Source of the DNA: Prosthecobacter algae
GTDB taxonomy: Bacteria > Verrucomicrobiota > Verrucomicrobiia > Verrucomicrobiales > Verrucomicrobiaceae
Assembly (NCBI RefSeq): GCF_039542385.1
Contig: NZ_BAABIA010000001.1
Location: forward strand, 372,001-436,000
Length of the DNA stretch: 64,000 nt
Direction of reading: 5' to 3'
In this document: one piece after another, positions 8,529-17,583 of the stretch
Layout: each line of letters opens with the position of its first letter
How positions within the stretch are numbered: position 1 is the stretch's first letter
Made by a program: the position numbers and the translations under genes
The notes under the pieces: model-generated
Seen by the model: the letters and a program-made list of their open reading frames with translations, nothing else
Told to the model about the DNA's origin: nothing
Databases searched by the model: none

Positions 8529-9722
8529 ATGAGTGAACATCCCATGTCTTTTCCCCCCGAGGCAGGATGGAACGAGGTCGAAGAAATATCTTCTTTGGCC
8601 GCCGACCCATACCCCCCGTCTTTCGCACCTGCTATCGAAGCACCCGCATCAGTTCAGAAACAGCCTCGTTTTAAGGCTCTTTGGCAGCGGATGGGGGGCG
8701 GCTCATTGCTGGTTTCCGTGGGCATTCACGCCGTCATCTTGGCCGTCGCTGGGTGGATGGTCTTGAGCGTGGCCCGCCCCGCCTCTCAGGTGGATTTCAT
8801 CTCAGGGGGCGGTTCGAAAAGCGGTGCTGCGGCGGATCAGGCTTTGGAACATAAGGTGCAGCAAAGACGGCGGACGATGATGCAGCAAAAGCTGCCTAAA
8901 CAACGCCTAGTTTCCACGAGCTTGAATTCGGCGATCACCCTGCCGGATGCACCTCCGGAGTTGCTGGACATTCCAGACTCCACTTCACTGCTGGGGAGCA
9001 AGGGCTCCCTGGGCCGTGGTATGGGGCTTTCCAGTGCTGGTTTTGGGACGGGAACAGGATCTGGAATCGGCCGTGGCAATATGCCGGGCATGACATTTCA
9101 GCCGATCTCCATGTTTGGCATGGAACTGAAAAACACCCGCAAAATCGCGGTGGTGATTGATGTCTCTCGTTCCATGACGCGATACCTACCTGCTGTGGTG
9201 AGTGAACTGGACAAAATCGCCCGCCAGAGCGTGCTGGTCATGCATTATGGCTGCGGCCTGCGGGAAGCCAAAGGACGTGTGGATGATAAGGTGCGGAAAG
9301 CCGAGGGAGAAGCCTTTGCAACGTTTTGGCAAAACTGGCAGGGCACAGCTTCCTTGCGCATGACTGAGGAGGAACGCCGTAAACTGAAGTATGATCCCGG
9401 GCAGCCCATGCCCCTGGCCCCGATCTACGAACGCCTGGCCAAAAGGCCTGGGACCTACTTCATCAACTTCAACGGAACCTCGCAAACCCAGGTGGCGCTG
9501 ATGTCGAATGAGGTCCTGGATGCGGATACGATTTACTGGTTCGCCGATTTCCAGGATGCTGTTTCAGAAGAAGTGATGGGGGACGTGCTGCGTAAACTGA
9601 AGGGCCGCAAACAAAAGCTCTACATGCATGCGTCTTTGCGTGGCAAGGCCTTTGACCAAGTGCGTGAAGGGCTGGTGGTGCCGCTAGGTGGTGAAGTGAT
9701 TGAGGCGCAGGTGGAAAAGTGA
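8529..9722 (+). CDS. membrane-anchored vWA-like protein
   Basis: The 397-residue protein has a cytoplasmic N-terminus (about 60 residues), one membrane helix (GGSLLVSVGIHAVILAVAGW), a Gly-rich periplasmic linker (around 155-185) and a C-terminal domain beginning RKIAVVIDVSRSMTRYLP. The D-x-S-R-S-M is the MIDAS-type metal site of von Willebrand factor A domains. The final VYWFADFQDAV-like strand (TIYWFADFQDAV) is the usual last vWA strand. The layout resembles proteins of the PVC superphylum that sit beside ExbB/ExbD/TonB-type genes, but none is next to it here. It is likely a periplasmic binding or scaffold protein. Function is unknown. Confidence 0.72.
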   Translation: MSEHPMSFPPEAGWNEVEEISSLAADPYPPSFAPAIEAPASVQKQPRFKALWQRMGGGSLLVSVGIHAVILAVAGWMVLSVARPASQVDFISGGGSKSGAAADQALEHKVQQRRRTMMQQKLPKQRLVSTSLNSAITLPDAPPELLDIPDSTSLLGSKGSLGRGMGLSSAGFGTGTGSGIGRGNMPGMTFQPISMFGMELKNTRKIAVVIDVSRSMTRYLPAVVSELDKIARQSVLVMHYGCGLREAKGRVDDKVRKAEGEAFATFWQNWQGTASLRMTEEERRKLKYDPGQPMPLAPIYERLAKRPGTYFINFNGTSQTQVALMSNEVLDADTIYWFADFQDAVSEEVMGDVLRKLKGRKQKLYMHASLRGKAFDQVREGLVVPLGGEVIEAQVEK

Positions 9723-9820
9723 GCCCTGGGCTGGCTGAGAAGAACGATGTGTGGCCCTTGGTTTGCGGAGGGAGAAACATCTCGACAACTGGCCGCGTTT
9801 TCGTTTCTCTGCCCCAACGT

Positions 9821-11161
9821 ATGAAACTGCCCTTCTTCCTCGCCTTTGCCCTCGCGGCTTCCTTTGCCAATGCTGAAAACTGGCCCAACTGGCGTGGCCC
9901 GAATCTGGACGGCTCCAGCCCGGAGAAAAATCTGCCCGCGAAGTTCAGCAAAACCGAAGGCGTGAAATGGGCCGTGGATGTGCCTGCCATCTCGGCCTCC
10001 GTGCCGGTGGTGTGGGGGGATAAAGTTTTCATCACGGCACCGATCGTGGATAAACAGCAGCTCGTGGGCCTGTGCTACGATGCGAAAACAGGCAAGGAGC
10101 TGTGGCGCAAGGTGGTCTCTGAAGGGGGACTGCAATGGGACAACAAGAGCAACCTCGCCAGCCCTTCATCCGTGACGGATGGGGAGCGTGTGGTGTTCCT
10201 GTTTGCGGATGCGGTAGCGGCCAGCTTTGACCTCGAAGGCAACCTCCAGTGGAAGCGCGATTTCAAGGAAACTCATGGTGCCTTTGCCACCCAGTGGACC
10301 TATGGCAGCAGCCCGATGATGGATGGAGGCAAGCTGTACATCCAGGTGTTGCAGCGCAATGAGACCTTTGAGTTTCAAGGTTTTCCCAAAGGCACTCCAG
10401 GCAAGGACATGACCAGCTACATCTTGGCCGTGGATCCTGCGACGGGCAAAGATGTGTGGAAACAACTGCGCAAAACCCCTGCGGAAGTGGAATCTCTGGA
10501 AGCCTTCAGCTCGCCTGTTTTCACCACGCATGCTGGCAAACGAGTGATGCTGATTTCTGGTGGTGACACGCTGACTTTGCACGATGCGGCTACGGGCGCT
10601 GAATACGCACGGCTGGCTACCTGGAACCTCGCAGGTGAAGGGTATAACAAATTCTTCCGTCTCGTGCCTTCGCCTGTCGTGGGTGATGGCATCGCGCTCG
10701 TCTGCGCGCCGAAAAACTCCCCGGTGTTTGCCATGCCGCTGGACAGCAAGGGCCAGGACGTGCCGCCGCTGTGGACCAGCAATCCGAAGGAAGTGACCAC
10801 GGATGTTTCCACGCCCGCCTTCTATGAAGGCAGCTTTTACGTTCTGGACAGTGGCCGCCGCACGGTGAGTCGTGTGGAGCCGAAGACGGGCAAGGTGATC
10901 TGGACCGGTGAAACCGGCAGCAAGGCCAAGTTTGAGAGCAGCCCTACCGTGGCCGATGGCAAGATCTACATGACCAATTTCTGGGGCGAGGTCTATGTGG
11001 TCAAAGCGGGCGGTGACAGCTTCGAGCTTCTGAGCATGAATGAAATGGGCAATGGCAGCAAACCGAATGGCGACGCCGCAAGCTGCCGCAGCAGCATCGC
11101 CGCTGCCAATGGCTGCCTCTTCATCCGCACCCAGGACAAGCTGTACTGCGTGGGCCAGTGA
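9821..11161 (+). CDS. secreted PQQ-like beta-propeller protein
   Basis: The chosen ATG at 9821 gives a clean Sec signal peptide (MKLPFFLAFALAASFANA); the longer frame has none. The mature protein starts NWPNWRGPNLDG, the hallmark N-terminus of the outer-membrane PQQ-like repeat proteins found in Planctomycetes and Verrucomicrobia. It then shows repeated blades with DAKTGKELWR, DPATGKDVWK and EPKTGKVIWTGE. At 446 residues it fits a single 7- or 8-blade propeller. It is exported to the periplasm. Enzymatic quinoprotein residues cannot be judged by eye, so it may be a binding scaffold rather than a dehydrogenase. Confidence 0.85.
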   Translation: MKLPFFLAFALAASFANAENWPNWRGPNLDGSSPEKNLPAKFSKTEGVKWAVDVPAISASVPVVWGDKVFITAPIVDKQQLVGLCYDAKTGKELWRKVVSEGGLQWDNKSNLASPSSVTDGERVVFLFADAVAASFDLEGNLQWKRDFKETHGAFATQWTYGSSPMMDGGKLYIQVLQRNETFEFQGFPKGTPGKDMTSYILAVDPATGKDVWKQLRKTPAEVESLEAFSSPVFTTHAGKRVMLISGGDTLTLHDAATGAEYARLATWNLAGEGYNKFFRLVPSPVVGDGIALVCAPKNSPVFAMPLDSKGQDVPPLWTSNPKEVTTDVSTPAFYEGSFYVLDSGRRTVSRVEPKTGKVIWTGETGSKAKFESSPTVADGKIYMTNFWGEVYVVKAGGDSFELLSMNEMGNGSKPNGDAASCRSSIAAANGCLFIRTQDKLYCVGQ

Positions 11162-11366
11162 GGTGTGGGAGCGATTCTGACACACTCCTTACAAGCCTCT
11201 TACCGGGAGCTGACGCATCTGAAAATGGATCGGTTATGATCACTGCACATTGAGGAACGCAAAGGCGGACTCAGTAACGAATTTCAGATAGTGGGTTGTC
11301 TTCTGGCTGTTGGTAACCTTCGAAAAATTTCAGGGCGGACCGAGTGGTCCGCCCTGATTTTTTTGG
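11162..11366 (+). ncRNA. intergenic stretch with strong hairpin terminator; possible small RNA
   Basis: No ORF of note lies in the 258 bases between the PQQ-like gene and the convergent MFS/spermidine synthase gene. A very strong terminator (11331-11356) is placed about 170 bases after the PQQ-like stop, further than expected if it only served that gene. The segment from about 11240 to 11364 could be a small transcript ending at the hairpin. I do not recognise a known RNA family in it. Confidence 0.2.
11331..11364 (+). terminator. rho-independent terminator
   Basis: A perfect 11-base stem (CAGGGCGGACC / GGTCCGCCCTG) with loop GAGT is followed by ATTTTTTT on the plus strand. The minus side also has an A/T-rich flank, so it may separate the convergent PQQ-like and spermidine-synthase-like genes in both directions. 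Confidence 0.88.
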
Positions 11367-11419
11367 TGTGCAGCACCTGCTTTTCAAAAGCTAGGCAGGC
11401 AGGAGTGCCAGCTTCACTT

Positions 11420-12979
11420 TTACCGGATCAGGCCGCGGGCGATGATGGCATCCACCGGATTGAAGTCGTCAGTGAAGACTTGGCCATCGGTGGGAAGATA
11501 CTGGGCCGGAACGTGGGTGCGCAGGATGCGGGCCTGCCAGGTGTTGTCGGGGAAGTGTTGGTCCAGGATCAGCTTGGAAAGGTCGTGATGAGAGGCCAGG
11601 ACGATGACGTTCTGGGAGGTGGTACGATTGCCTTGAACGGCGAAGACTTGGAGGTGGGGGAACACTTCTTTCAGGGTGGCCAGCATGCCAGCGAGGAGCT
11701 CCGATTTCTCCCCCTGCACAGCGGAGATGACGTTCATGGTGTAAACGCCTTCCGGGGTGAGGTGATCTGAGATGAGCTGGAAAAATTCCTTGGTGGTGAG
11801 GTGGGCAGGGATGGCCTGCATGCCATTGTAAGCATCGCCAAAGATGAGGTCCCATTTTTTATCGCCGCTGGTGCGCAGGTAATGGCGGGCATCACCTGCC
11901 GAGGCTTTGACGCGTGGGTATTCATCCAGCTTGAAAAACTGGCGGCCGGTTTCGATCACGGCAGGGTCCAGTTCGGCCACATCCACCGTGGCTTCGGGGA
12001 AGGTGCGCGAGACTTCCTCCGGCATGCCAAAGGCACCAGCACCGATGAAGAGGGCACTCTGGATGGGCCGTTCTTGTAACATGGCCAGCCGCCAGTAGTG
12101 CTGGTAGGCCAGGATGAGATCTCCTGTGTCCGGGTTCATGCCGCCTTCGTGGGTGGAGTCCAGCTTCAGCAAGCGGCGGCGGTGCGGGCTCACGCCTTCC
12201 TCCGTCACCTGGATGCGGTGGTAAAAGGATTCGTGCTCGTAAATGACTCCTTGGGCCGGTGTGGGGGTGGAGAGCGAGCCAATGAGGGCGGCGATGACTC
12301 CTGCGACTAGAACCTTGGCCGATTGCGCGCTGCCTTTTCCGGTGAGAAAGAAGGCCACTAGAGCCAGGGCCAGCAACAGCACGGCGGTGCCGACGAAGAT
12401 GCTGCGTACACCGAAATTCCCGAGCAGGAAAAAGCCCGAGAGGAAGGTGCCGACAAAGCTACCCAGCGAACCGAGCATGCTGATGGTGCCTGCGGCCCCG
12501 CCGATGTGGCTGTCCTGAGACGTGAGGCTGTAAAGACGCACTGCAGCGGGTGAAATGGCACCGAGCAGGGCCCCCGGCACGGCCAGGAGGAAAAGTGAAA
12601 ACATAACGGGGCCATCAATGAGGCCGCCTTTGGCAAAAGCTGGGCCGAACCAGGTGCTGAGCGCCGGGATGAAAAAAGTCAGTACGGCCACGCCTGCCAG
12701 CAGCCAGCCCAGGACATCCAGCCCTGCCCGTTTATCTGCCAGTCGCCCACCCATGTAACCGCCGACACTGAAAGCGATGAGGATGACGCCGATGAGGGCC
12801 GTCCAGGTATAGACGCTGTTGCCGAACAGCGGTGAAAGCAGCCGTGCGGCGCTGATTTCGATGACCATCATGGAAGCTCCAGAAAAGAAGCAGGCAGCGC
12901 CCAAGAAAAGCCGGGTGGGACGAAGGCGGTCGGTGTTTCCCTGCGGGGAGGATGAGGCGGGCGTGGGGGCTTTGGACAT
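11420..12979 (-). CDS. fused membrane protein / spermidine synthase-like protein
   Basis: The first about 230 of 519 residues form hydrophobic helices resembling half an MFS transporter (FFSGASMMVIEISAARLLSPLFG, GVILIAFSVGGYMGGRLADKR). The C-terminal half is a spermidine-synthase-like Rossmann methyltransferase fold with ALFIGAGAFGMPEEV, VDVAELDPAVI and WDLIFGDAYNG. This is the known fused-MFS/spermidine synthase architecture of many environmental bacteria. Members often lack proven aminopropyltransferase activity, so polyamine synthesis is only a possibility; the carboxynorspermidine synthase 5 kb away makes it worth noting. The N-terminal 20 residues are a cytoplasmic Ser/Pro-rich tail. Confidence 0.85.
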   Translation of the reverse strand: MSKAPTPASSSPQGNTDRLRPTRLFLGAACFFSGASMMVIEISAARLLSPLFGNSVYTWTALIGVILIAFSVGGYMGGRLADKRAGLDVLGWLLAGVAVLTFFIPALSTWFGPAFAKGGLIDGPVMFSLFLLAVPGALLGAISPAAVRLYSLTSQDSHIGGAAGTISMLGSLGSFVGTFLSGFFLLGNFGVRSIFVGTAVLLLALALVAFFLTGKGSAQSAKVLVAGVIAALIGSLSTPTPAQGVIYEHESFYHRIQVTEEGVSPHRRRLLKLDSTHEGGMNPDTGDLILAYQHYWRLAMLQERPIQSALFIGAGAFGMPEEVSRTFPEATVDVAELDPAVIETGRQFFKLDEYPRVKASAGDARHYLRTSGDKKWDLIFGDAYNGMQAIPAHLTTKEFFQLISDHLTPEGVYTMNVISAVQGEKSELLAGMLATLKEVFPHLQVFAVQGNRTTSQNVIVLASHHDLSKLILDQHFPDNTWQARILRTHVPAQYLPTDGQVFTDDFNPVDAIIARGLIR

Positions 12980-13086
12980 CAGCGGGAAAAGTGTGTGCCG
13001 CCAGTATTCAGTGCTGCGGGATTGGCTGGCAAGATGAGATTCTCAACAGCCTCGGCAAAGTGGCCTGGGCTTTTCCCGTCACGACC

Positions 13087-13521
13087 TCAGTCGTTGTAGA
13101 AAACCAGGCTGGCGATCTTCCAGCCTTCGGGTGTCTTGACGAGCGTGAAGTAGTCGGTGCCCGTCACGATTTCACGGCCTTTGGTCAGCTTCCACCTGAC
13201 GGCAGCCTGGGCCACACGGGTATCGCCGGAGATTTTCATGTCGGTGGGCACCTCGATCATGGGTTCGGGCGAGCGTTCATGCCCGAGCTTTTGACCGTGG
13301 ATGAAATCCGTGAGGCCTTGGCTGTCGGTCTGGCCTTTGGCCCCGACGAAACTGATGCGGGCTGTGGGGTGAAAGCAGGCCTGGTAACCGGTCATGTCCT
13401 TCGCAGACCAGGTGGAAAAATAACGCTGCAGGAAGGATTCGATCTCGGGCTGGTCTGCGGGGGCCGCCGGGCTGCAAGCAGTGAGCAGCAAGCTGAGCCA
13501 AAGAGCAGAGAGGAAACGCAT
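13087..13521 (-). CDS. NTF2-like (SnoaL/DUF4440-type) lipoprotein
   Basis: The 144-residue product starts with a lipoprotein signal peptide (LWLSLLLTAC, cleavage before Cys16). The mature part follows the NTF2-like cone fold: helix IESFLQRYFSTWSAKDMTGY, then CFHPTARISFVG and a final strand EGWKIASLVFYND. Such domains act as small-molecule binding or dimerisation modules, usually not catalytic on their own. It lies 12 bases past the parB stop on the same strand, so it is probably cotranscribed with parB. A functional link to segregation is not implied. Confidence 0.75.
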   Translation of the reverse strand: MRFLSALWLSLLLTACSPAAPADQPEIESFLQRYFSTWSAKDMTGYQACFHPTARISFVGAKGQTDSQGLTDFIHGQKLGHERSPEPMIEVPTDMKISGDTRVAQAAVRWKLTKGREIVTGTDYFTLVKTPEGWKIASLVFYND

Positions 13522-13533
13522 GGCCGTGGGGGC

Positions 13534-14439
13534 TTATTCCTCCACCTGCTCTTCAGGCACGCCCATGAGCGAAAGCAGGCGGTTGAGATCTTCGACTCCG
13601 TAGTAATCAATCTCGATGTGGCCTTTCTTCTCGGCATGACGCACGGAGACATTCGTCGTCAGGTGGTGCATGAGGCGCTGCTCCACAGAATCGATGGCGC
13701 TGTTGACTTCATTGTCGCCCAGCACCGGTTTTGGCGGTGGCGGGTTAAGGATGCCGCTGGCCAGCTTTTCAGCAGCACGGACGGTGAGGCCTTTTTTGAC
13801 AATCTCGTCTGCGGCACGTTCCTGGTTTTCGGCATCCTTCAGGGTCAGCAGGACTTTGGCGTGGCCGGTGCTTAGCTTGCCAGTAGAGAGGAGATTCTGG
13901 ACAGGGGAGGCGAGATCCAGCAGGCGCATGGTGTTGGCCACCGTGGCGCGGTTTTTACCCACACGCTGAGCGATGTCTTCCTGGCGCATAGAGAAGTCCT
14001 TGGCGAGGCGCTCATAAGCGCGGGCTTCTTCAATGGGGTTGAGGTCTTCGCGCTGCAGGTTTTCGATCAGCGCCATCTCCAGCACGTCTTTGTCAGACGC
14101 TTCACGGACGATGACCGGTACTTCCTTGAGACCGAGTTCACGGGAGGCGCGGAAACGGCGCTCACCCGCGATGAGTTCCAGCTTGCCGTTCACCTGACGG
14201 ACAATCAGCGGCTGGATGATGCCATGCTCCTTGATGGACTCCATCAATTCTGCCAACTGCTCCTGCACGAATTCCTTGCGAGGCTGGAGGGGGCTGGGGA
14301 CGATCTGTTCCAGACCGACGCGATTGACCACATCCCCAGGCGCAGGCTGGGCCAGGGCTGGCGGACGCAATGAGCTGCCCCCGGCCGGTTGTGCCGAGAT
14401 CAGTGCTCCGAGTCCTTTTCCGAGTGCTGGTTTTGCCAT
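13534..14439 (-). CDS. parB: chromosome-partitioning protein ParB
   Basis: The 301-residue protein has all ParB parts. The N-terminal ALGKGLGALI is the ParA-stimulating motif. The CTP-binding/nuclease-like domain includes IAGERRFRA (Box II) and ALIENLQREDLNPIEEA. The helix-turn-helix parS-binding domain includes MRQEDIAQRVGKNRATVANTMRLL, and a C-terminal dimerisation segment ends IDYYGVEDLNRLLSLM. ParB loads on parS as a CTP-dependent clamp and helps segregate the chromosome. ParA is normally the gene just upstream; here the upstream gene is a kinase-FGE fusion, so parA must be elsewhere. I did not see a consensus parS site in the window. Confidence 0.95.
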   Translation of the reverse strand: MAKPALGKGLGALISAQPAGGSSLRPPALAQPAPGDVVNRVGLEQIVPSPLQPRKEFVQEQLAELMESIKEHGIIQPLIVRQVNGKLELIAGERRFRASRELGLKEVPVIVREASDKDVLEMALIENLQREDLNPIEEARAYERLAKDFSMRQEDIAQRVGKNRATVANTMRLLDLASPVQNLLSTGKLSTGHAKVLLTLKDAENQERAADEIVKKGLTVRAAEKLASGILNPPPPKPVLGDNEVNSAIDSVEQRLMHHLTTNVSVRHAEKKGHIEIDYYGVEDLNRLLSLMGVPEEQVEE

Positions 14440-14601
14440 AAGGGGTCGAGGTTAAAGACTCAGCCCCCGATGGCAAATGAGTTTTAGCTCTGATTAACCC
14501 TGTTCTTGTCAGAAAATGCTGACTTACCTCAAGGTTCTAGCCCTGGAGTGGAGGCGTAAATTCACCGACGGCGTGCGCAATCGCCTGGGATGGGGCCGTA
14601 T

Positions 14602-17028
14602 TTACTCATCATCTCGGGCGCTGAGACCGGAACCGCTGAGCAAGATGCGGAAACCGACATCGGCCTCGCGGGCGGCAGGGGAGACCTTGCGGCGGTAGGA
14701 GGCAAGGAGCTGTTGGCGCTCCGAGGTGGTGAAGGCTGCTCCGCGGGCGACGCCTTCGGGGCTTGCGGCATCCCAGGGATCGGAAACCCATTCCCAGACG
14801 TTGCCCGAAAGGTCAAAAAGGCCACGGCTATCCGCGCGCAAGCTGGCCACAGGGGCCAGGGCGGCGGAGCCATCGTCGTAACCGAGCACAGATTTTTTGC
14901 CGGTGGGGTCAGCCGATTTGTCGAACAGGTTGGCGACTTTGGTCGTTGGGGCGGCGGTGAATCCCCAGGGGTAGATGCCTTCGATGCGGTTGCTGCGGTC
15001 GGCCGGAGTGGCTCCGACTTCACGGGGCAGGTAGGCGGCCATGCTCCATTCATCGTCGGTGGGCAGGCGGTACTCCTGGTCGGGCTCCAGCAGGCCTTTG
15101 CCACGCTCACGATCCGTCAGCCAGCGGCAGAATTGCTCGGCCTCGGCCCGGGTGATGTGGGTGACGGGCAGATTGGGGTCTGTATCCAGTACGCGACCTT
15201 CGACGGGTGGCAGATTGGCGCTGCGGGCGAATTCGGCGAAGTCTTTTCGCCGTGTCTCGATGGTGGCCAGCATGGCGCGGCCCATGGGCACCATTTTGAT
15301 GTCCAGGCTGTTTTCCCAGGCCTTGCCAAAGACGACTGAGCCGGTGGCCTTGAGACGCAGGTTAAAGCTCATGGCCTGGCCTTCTTTGAGGTTGCCTCGG
15401 GCGAACTCGCTTTTGTAGCCCGGGAGCCGGATTTCGTAATCGAACTTGTCTGCCCGGACCCGTGCCAGTTGCAGCGGGGTGCGGCCCACGGATTGTTCAC
15501 CATCAAATACTTCGGCTCCACGGGGTGTGCTGTCCAGGCTGATGCGGCCATACGGCACTCGCACGATTTCCGTGCGGACGGCATGCCAGTCGGAGCGGGT
15601 GGTGGTGCCTTTCTGCGGCGGGATGTTGGCCACGCGCCAGGCGTATTCGTGCTCAATGTCCAGGCGGCCGCTCTGGCGGTCGCGCGTGGTCATCCAGTCA
15701 CAAAAGGCATCGGCATCCGCATCCTGAATCATGACACAGTTCAGTGTCTTTTTGTCTGGAGTGACAAACTGCACCACGCCGAATTCGGCAGGGCGCTGGG
15801 TGGCATTCTGGAACTCGAGGAAAAGGGTGACCTCCACGGGCAGGTCGGCAATATGGCGGTCCTTGCTGAAGGTGAACCACTGGCGATGGATGTTCTGCCA
15901 GGGGCGGCCTTTCTGCGGCGGCTGGGGCAGCGGTGGGGCGGCCTTGATCGGCAGTGGCAGCTCGTAGGCCCATTCTTTTTGGTATTTGGCCGCCGTGATT
16001 CCAGCCCCTGTGAGGGCAGAGCCCACCAGGGTGAAAACGGCGGCCCTGCTGAAGCGGCGGAAAAAGGTTTCAGGCCGTTTCTCACCTACCCTTTGCAGGG
16101 CTTCGGCAAATTCGCCTGCCGTTTGAAAGCGCTCCTTCAGATCTGGGGCGCAGGCTTTGCAGATGACTCGGTTTAGGTCCAGCCAGAAGGGCCACTCGTC
16201 GTCGCCGAGATTGATTGGGACCTCCGGGAATTCCATGCGGTCTTTCCCGCTGCTCATCTCATAGAGCACTTTGCCGAGGCTGTAGATATCGGCCTGGGCT
16301 GTGCCTGGACCCTCAGGCGGGACAAAGCCCTCCGTGCCGACGAAGGTGCGCTCACCAAACCCGGCCACGAGGCCGATGTCGGCCAGCTTGCAGACGCCGC
16401 CGCAGAAAATGATGTTGGAGGGCTTGATGTCGCGGTGGGTCAGGCCGCGGTTGTGCATGTAGTAGAGCGCATCGGCCAGATAGACTCCGGCATCCCGGCA
16501 GAAGATCAGGTCCAGTCGGCCATGTCTCTTCATGTCGGTGCCCAGCGTGCGGGGGACGTAGGTGTGTACGCTTTCGAAGTTCGGGCCTTCTTCTGCGTCG
16601 TCCGCCAGCTCCATCACGCAGTAGTAAAAGCCGCGGTCTTCATTCCAGCCGACGTGCAGGATGTGGACCATGCAGGGATGGCCACGGGAGATGGGCTCGA
16701 ACTGCTGGATGCCCAGGAACTCGCGATGAAAGGTGCGGGTGAGTTCGAAGTCCTCACGCCAGACGATCTTCACGGCGCGATAGGCCCCGGTGACACTTTG
16801 CGCCAGCCAGACTTCGCCATAGGCCCCGGAGCCGATGCGTTTGATCAGCGTGTAGTCGGGAATGAGGATGTCATCCCGGTGGGAGGGCGGGCCGTCCTTG
16901 TCCCGGGGACCTCGGGGGCCACGCGGAGGGGCGGGGAGCTGAATGCCTGCCTGCGAGTCCGCAGGGGACGCTTCCTCATCACCGGAGGGACCCGGTGGGG
17001 GGAAGGGGACAGAGCCTGGTCGAGACAT
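14602..17028 (-). CDS. Ser/Thr protein kinase - PEGA - formylglycine-generating-enzyme-like fusion
   Basis: The 808-residue protein has several ordered parts. A Pro-rich N-terminus (1-50) is followed by a Hanks-type kinase (about 58-315) with G-x-G-x-x-G at 66-71, Lys87, HRDIKPSN (198-205), and DIG instead of DFG at 217-219. One membrane helix lies near 328-346. A middle region of about 140 residues has FGE-like pieces, then comes a PEGA domain (GRISLDSTPRGAEVFDG), then a C-terminal FGE-sulfatase/SUMF1-like domain (about 600-800) with YRLPTDDEWSMAAYLP and GLFDLSGNVWEWVSDP. The kinase would be cytoplasmic and the rest periplasmic, suggesting signalling across the membrane. Catalytic cysteines of true FGE are not evident, so that domain may bind ligand instead. 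Confidence 0.88.
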   Translation of the reverse strand: MSRPGSVPFPPPGPSGDEEASPADSQAGIQLPAPPRGPRGPRDKDGPPSHRDDILIPDYTLIKRIGSGAYGEVWLAQSVTGAYRAVKIVWREDFELTRTFHREFLGIQQFEPISRGHPCMVHILHVGWNEDRGFYYCVMELADDAEEGPNFESVHTYVPRTLGTDMKRHGRLDLIFCRDAGVYLADALYYMHNRGLTHRDIKPSNIIFCGGVCKLADIGLVAGFGERTFVGTEGFVPPEGPGTAQADIYSLGKVLYEMSSGKDRMEFPEVPINLGDDEWPFWLDLNRVICKACAPDLKERFQTAGEFAEALQRVGEKRPETFFRRFSRAAVFTLVGSALTGAGITAAKYQKEWAYELPLPIKAAPPLPQPPQKGRPWQNIHRQWFTFSKDRHIADLPVEVTLFLEFQNATQRPAEFGVVQFVTPDKKTLNCVMIQDADADAFCDWMTTRDRQSGRLDIEHEYAWRVANIPPQKGTTTRSDWHAVRTEIVRVPYGRISLDSTPRGAEVFDGEQSVGRTPLQLARVRADKFDYEIRLPGYKSEFARGNLKEGQAMSFNLRLKATGSVVFGKAWENSLDIKMVPMGRAMLATIETRRKDFAEFARSANLPPVEGRVLDTDPNLPVTHITRAEAEQFCRWLTDRERGKGLLEPDQEYRLPTDDEWSMAAYLPREVGATPADRSNRIEGIYPWGFTAAPTTKVANLFDKSADPTGKKSVLGYDDGSAALAPVASLRADSRGLFDLSGNVWEWVSDPWDAASPEGVARGAAFTTSERQQLLASYRRKVSPAAREADVGFRILLSGSGLSARDDE

Positions 17029-17095
17029 TCAGATTTAAAAACGATACGTGCCATTCTCCCAAGACTCAATCTTTGCCTGAGGGAACCGTGCAAAA

Positions 17096-17485
17096 TCACG
17101 CACGACGCCAGCGGGCCAGCAGCAGGAGCAGCCAGCCCAGCATCATGAAGACCCCGCCAAAGGGGGTGACATAAACCAGCCATTTTGTCTGCGTGACTGC
17201 ATGCAGATACAGAGAGCCGCTGAACAGAAGCACGCCAGCAAACAGAAAGTTCCAGGCCCAGGTGCCGCGTTTGCCTCCAGCCGCACCTGCCAGGGCCAGG
17301 GTGGCAAGGAGGATGGCATGCGGCAGGTGGTAGCTGACACCCGTCTTCCAGTTTTCCAAGGTGCCTGCGGCGAGCATGGCATCATGGAGCTTTCCATGGG
17401 CACCCGATGCACCCAGCCAGATGGAGGTGAGCCCCAGGAAGGCGGAGAGCCGGAAACGTAGCGTGTCTGGTTGCATGGCCACCAC
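17096..17485 (-). CDS. DUF423 family small membrane protein
   Basis: The 129-residue product has four hydrophobic helices and matches the DUF423 (YgdD) pattern: an N-terminal helix ending LGASGAHG, then YHLPHAILLATLALAG, FAGVLLFSGSLYL and VTPFGGVFMMLGWLLLL. The family is universal in many bacteria but has no established function. The length is typical. It lies 67 bases upstream of the kinase-FGE gene on the same strand and may share its transcript. Confidence 0.85.
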   Translation of the reverse strand: MVAMQPDTLRFRLSAFLGLTSIWLGASGAHGKLHDAMLAAGTLENWKTGVSYHLPHAILLATLALAGAAGGKRGTWAWNFLFAGVLLFSGSLYLHAVTQTKWLVYVTPFGGVFMMLGWLLLLLARWRRA

Positions 17486-17525
17486 GGGAGACGGGCGTTT
17501 GGGAAATGCAAATCAAGAAAACAAA

Positions 17526-17557
17526 ACCGCCCCAGAAGCTCAAGGCTCTGGGGCGGT
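17526..17557 (-). terminator. rho-independent terminator
   Basis: The stem ACCGCCCCAGA/TCTGGGGCGGT with a 10-base loop is followed on the minus strand by TTTGTTTTC. It terminates the small secreted-protein gene that ends at 17584. Confidence 0.85.
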
Positions 17558-17583
17558 GGCAAGTGGCGGTCTGGCCTCACCGA

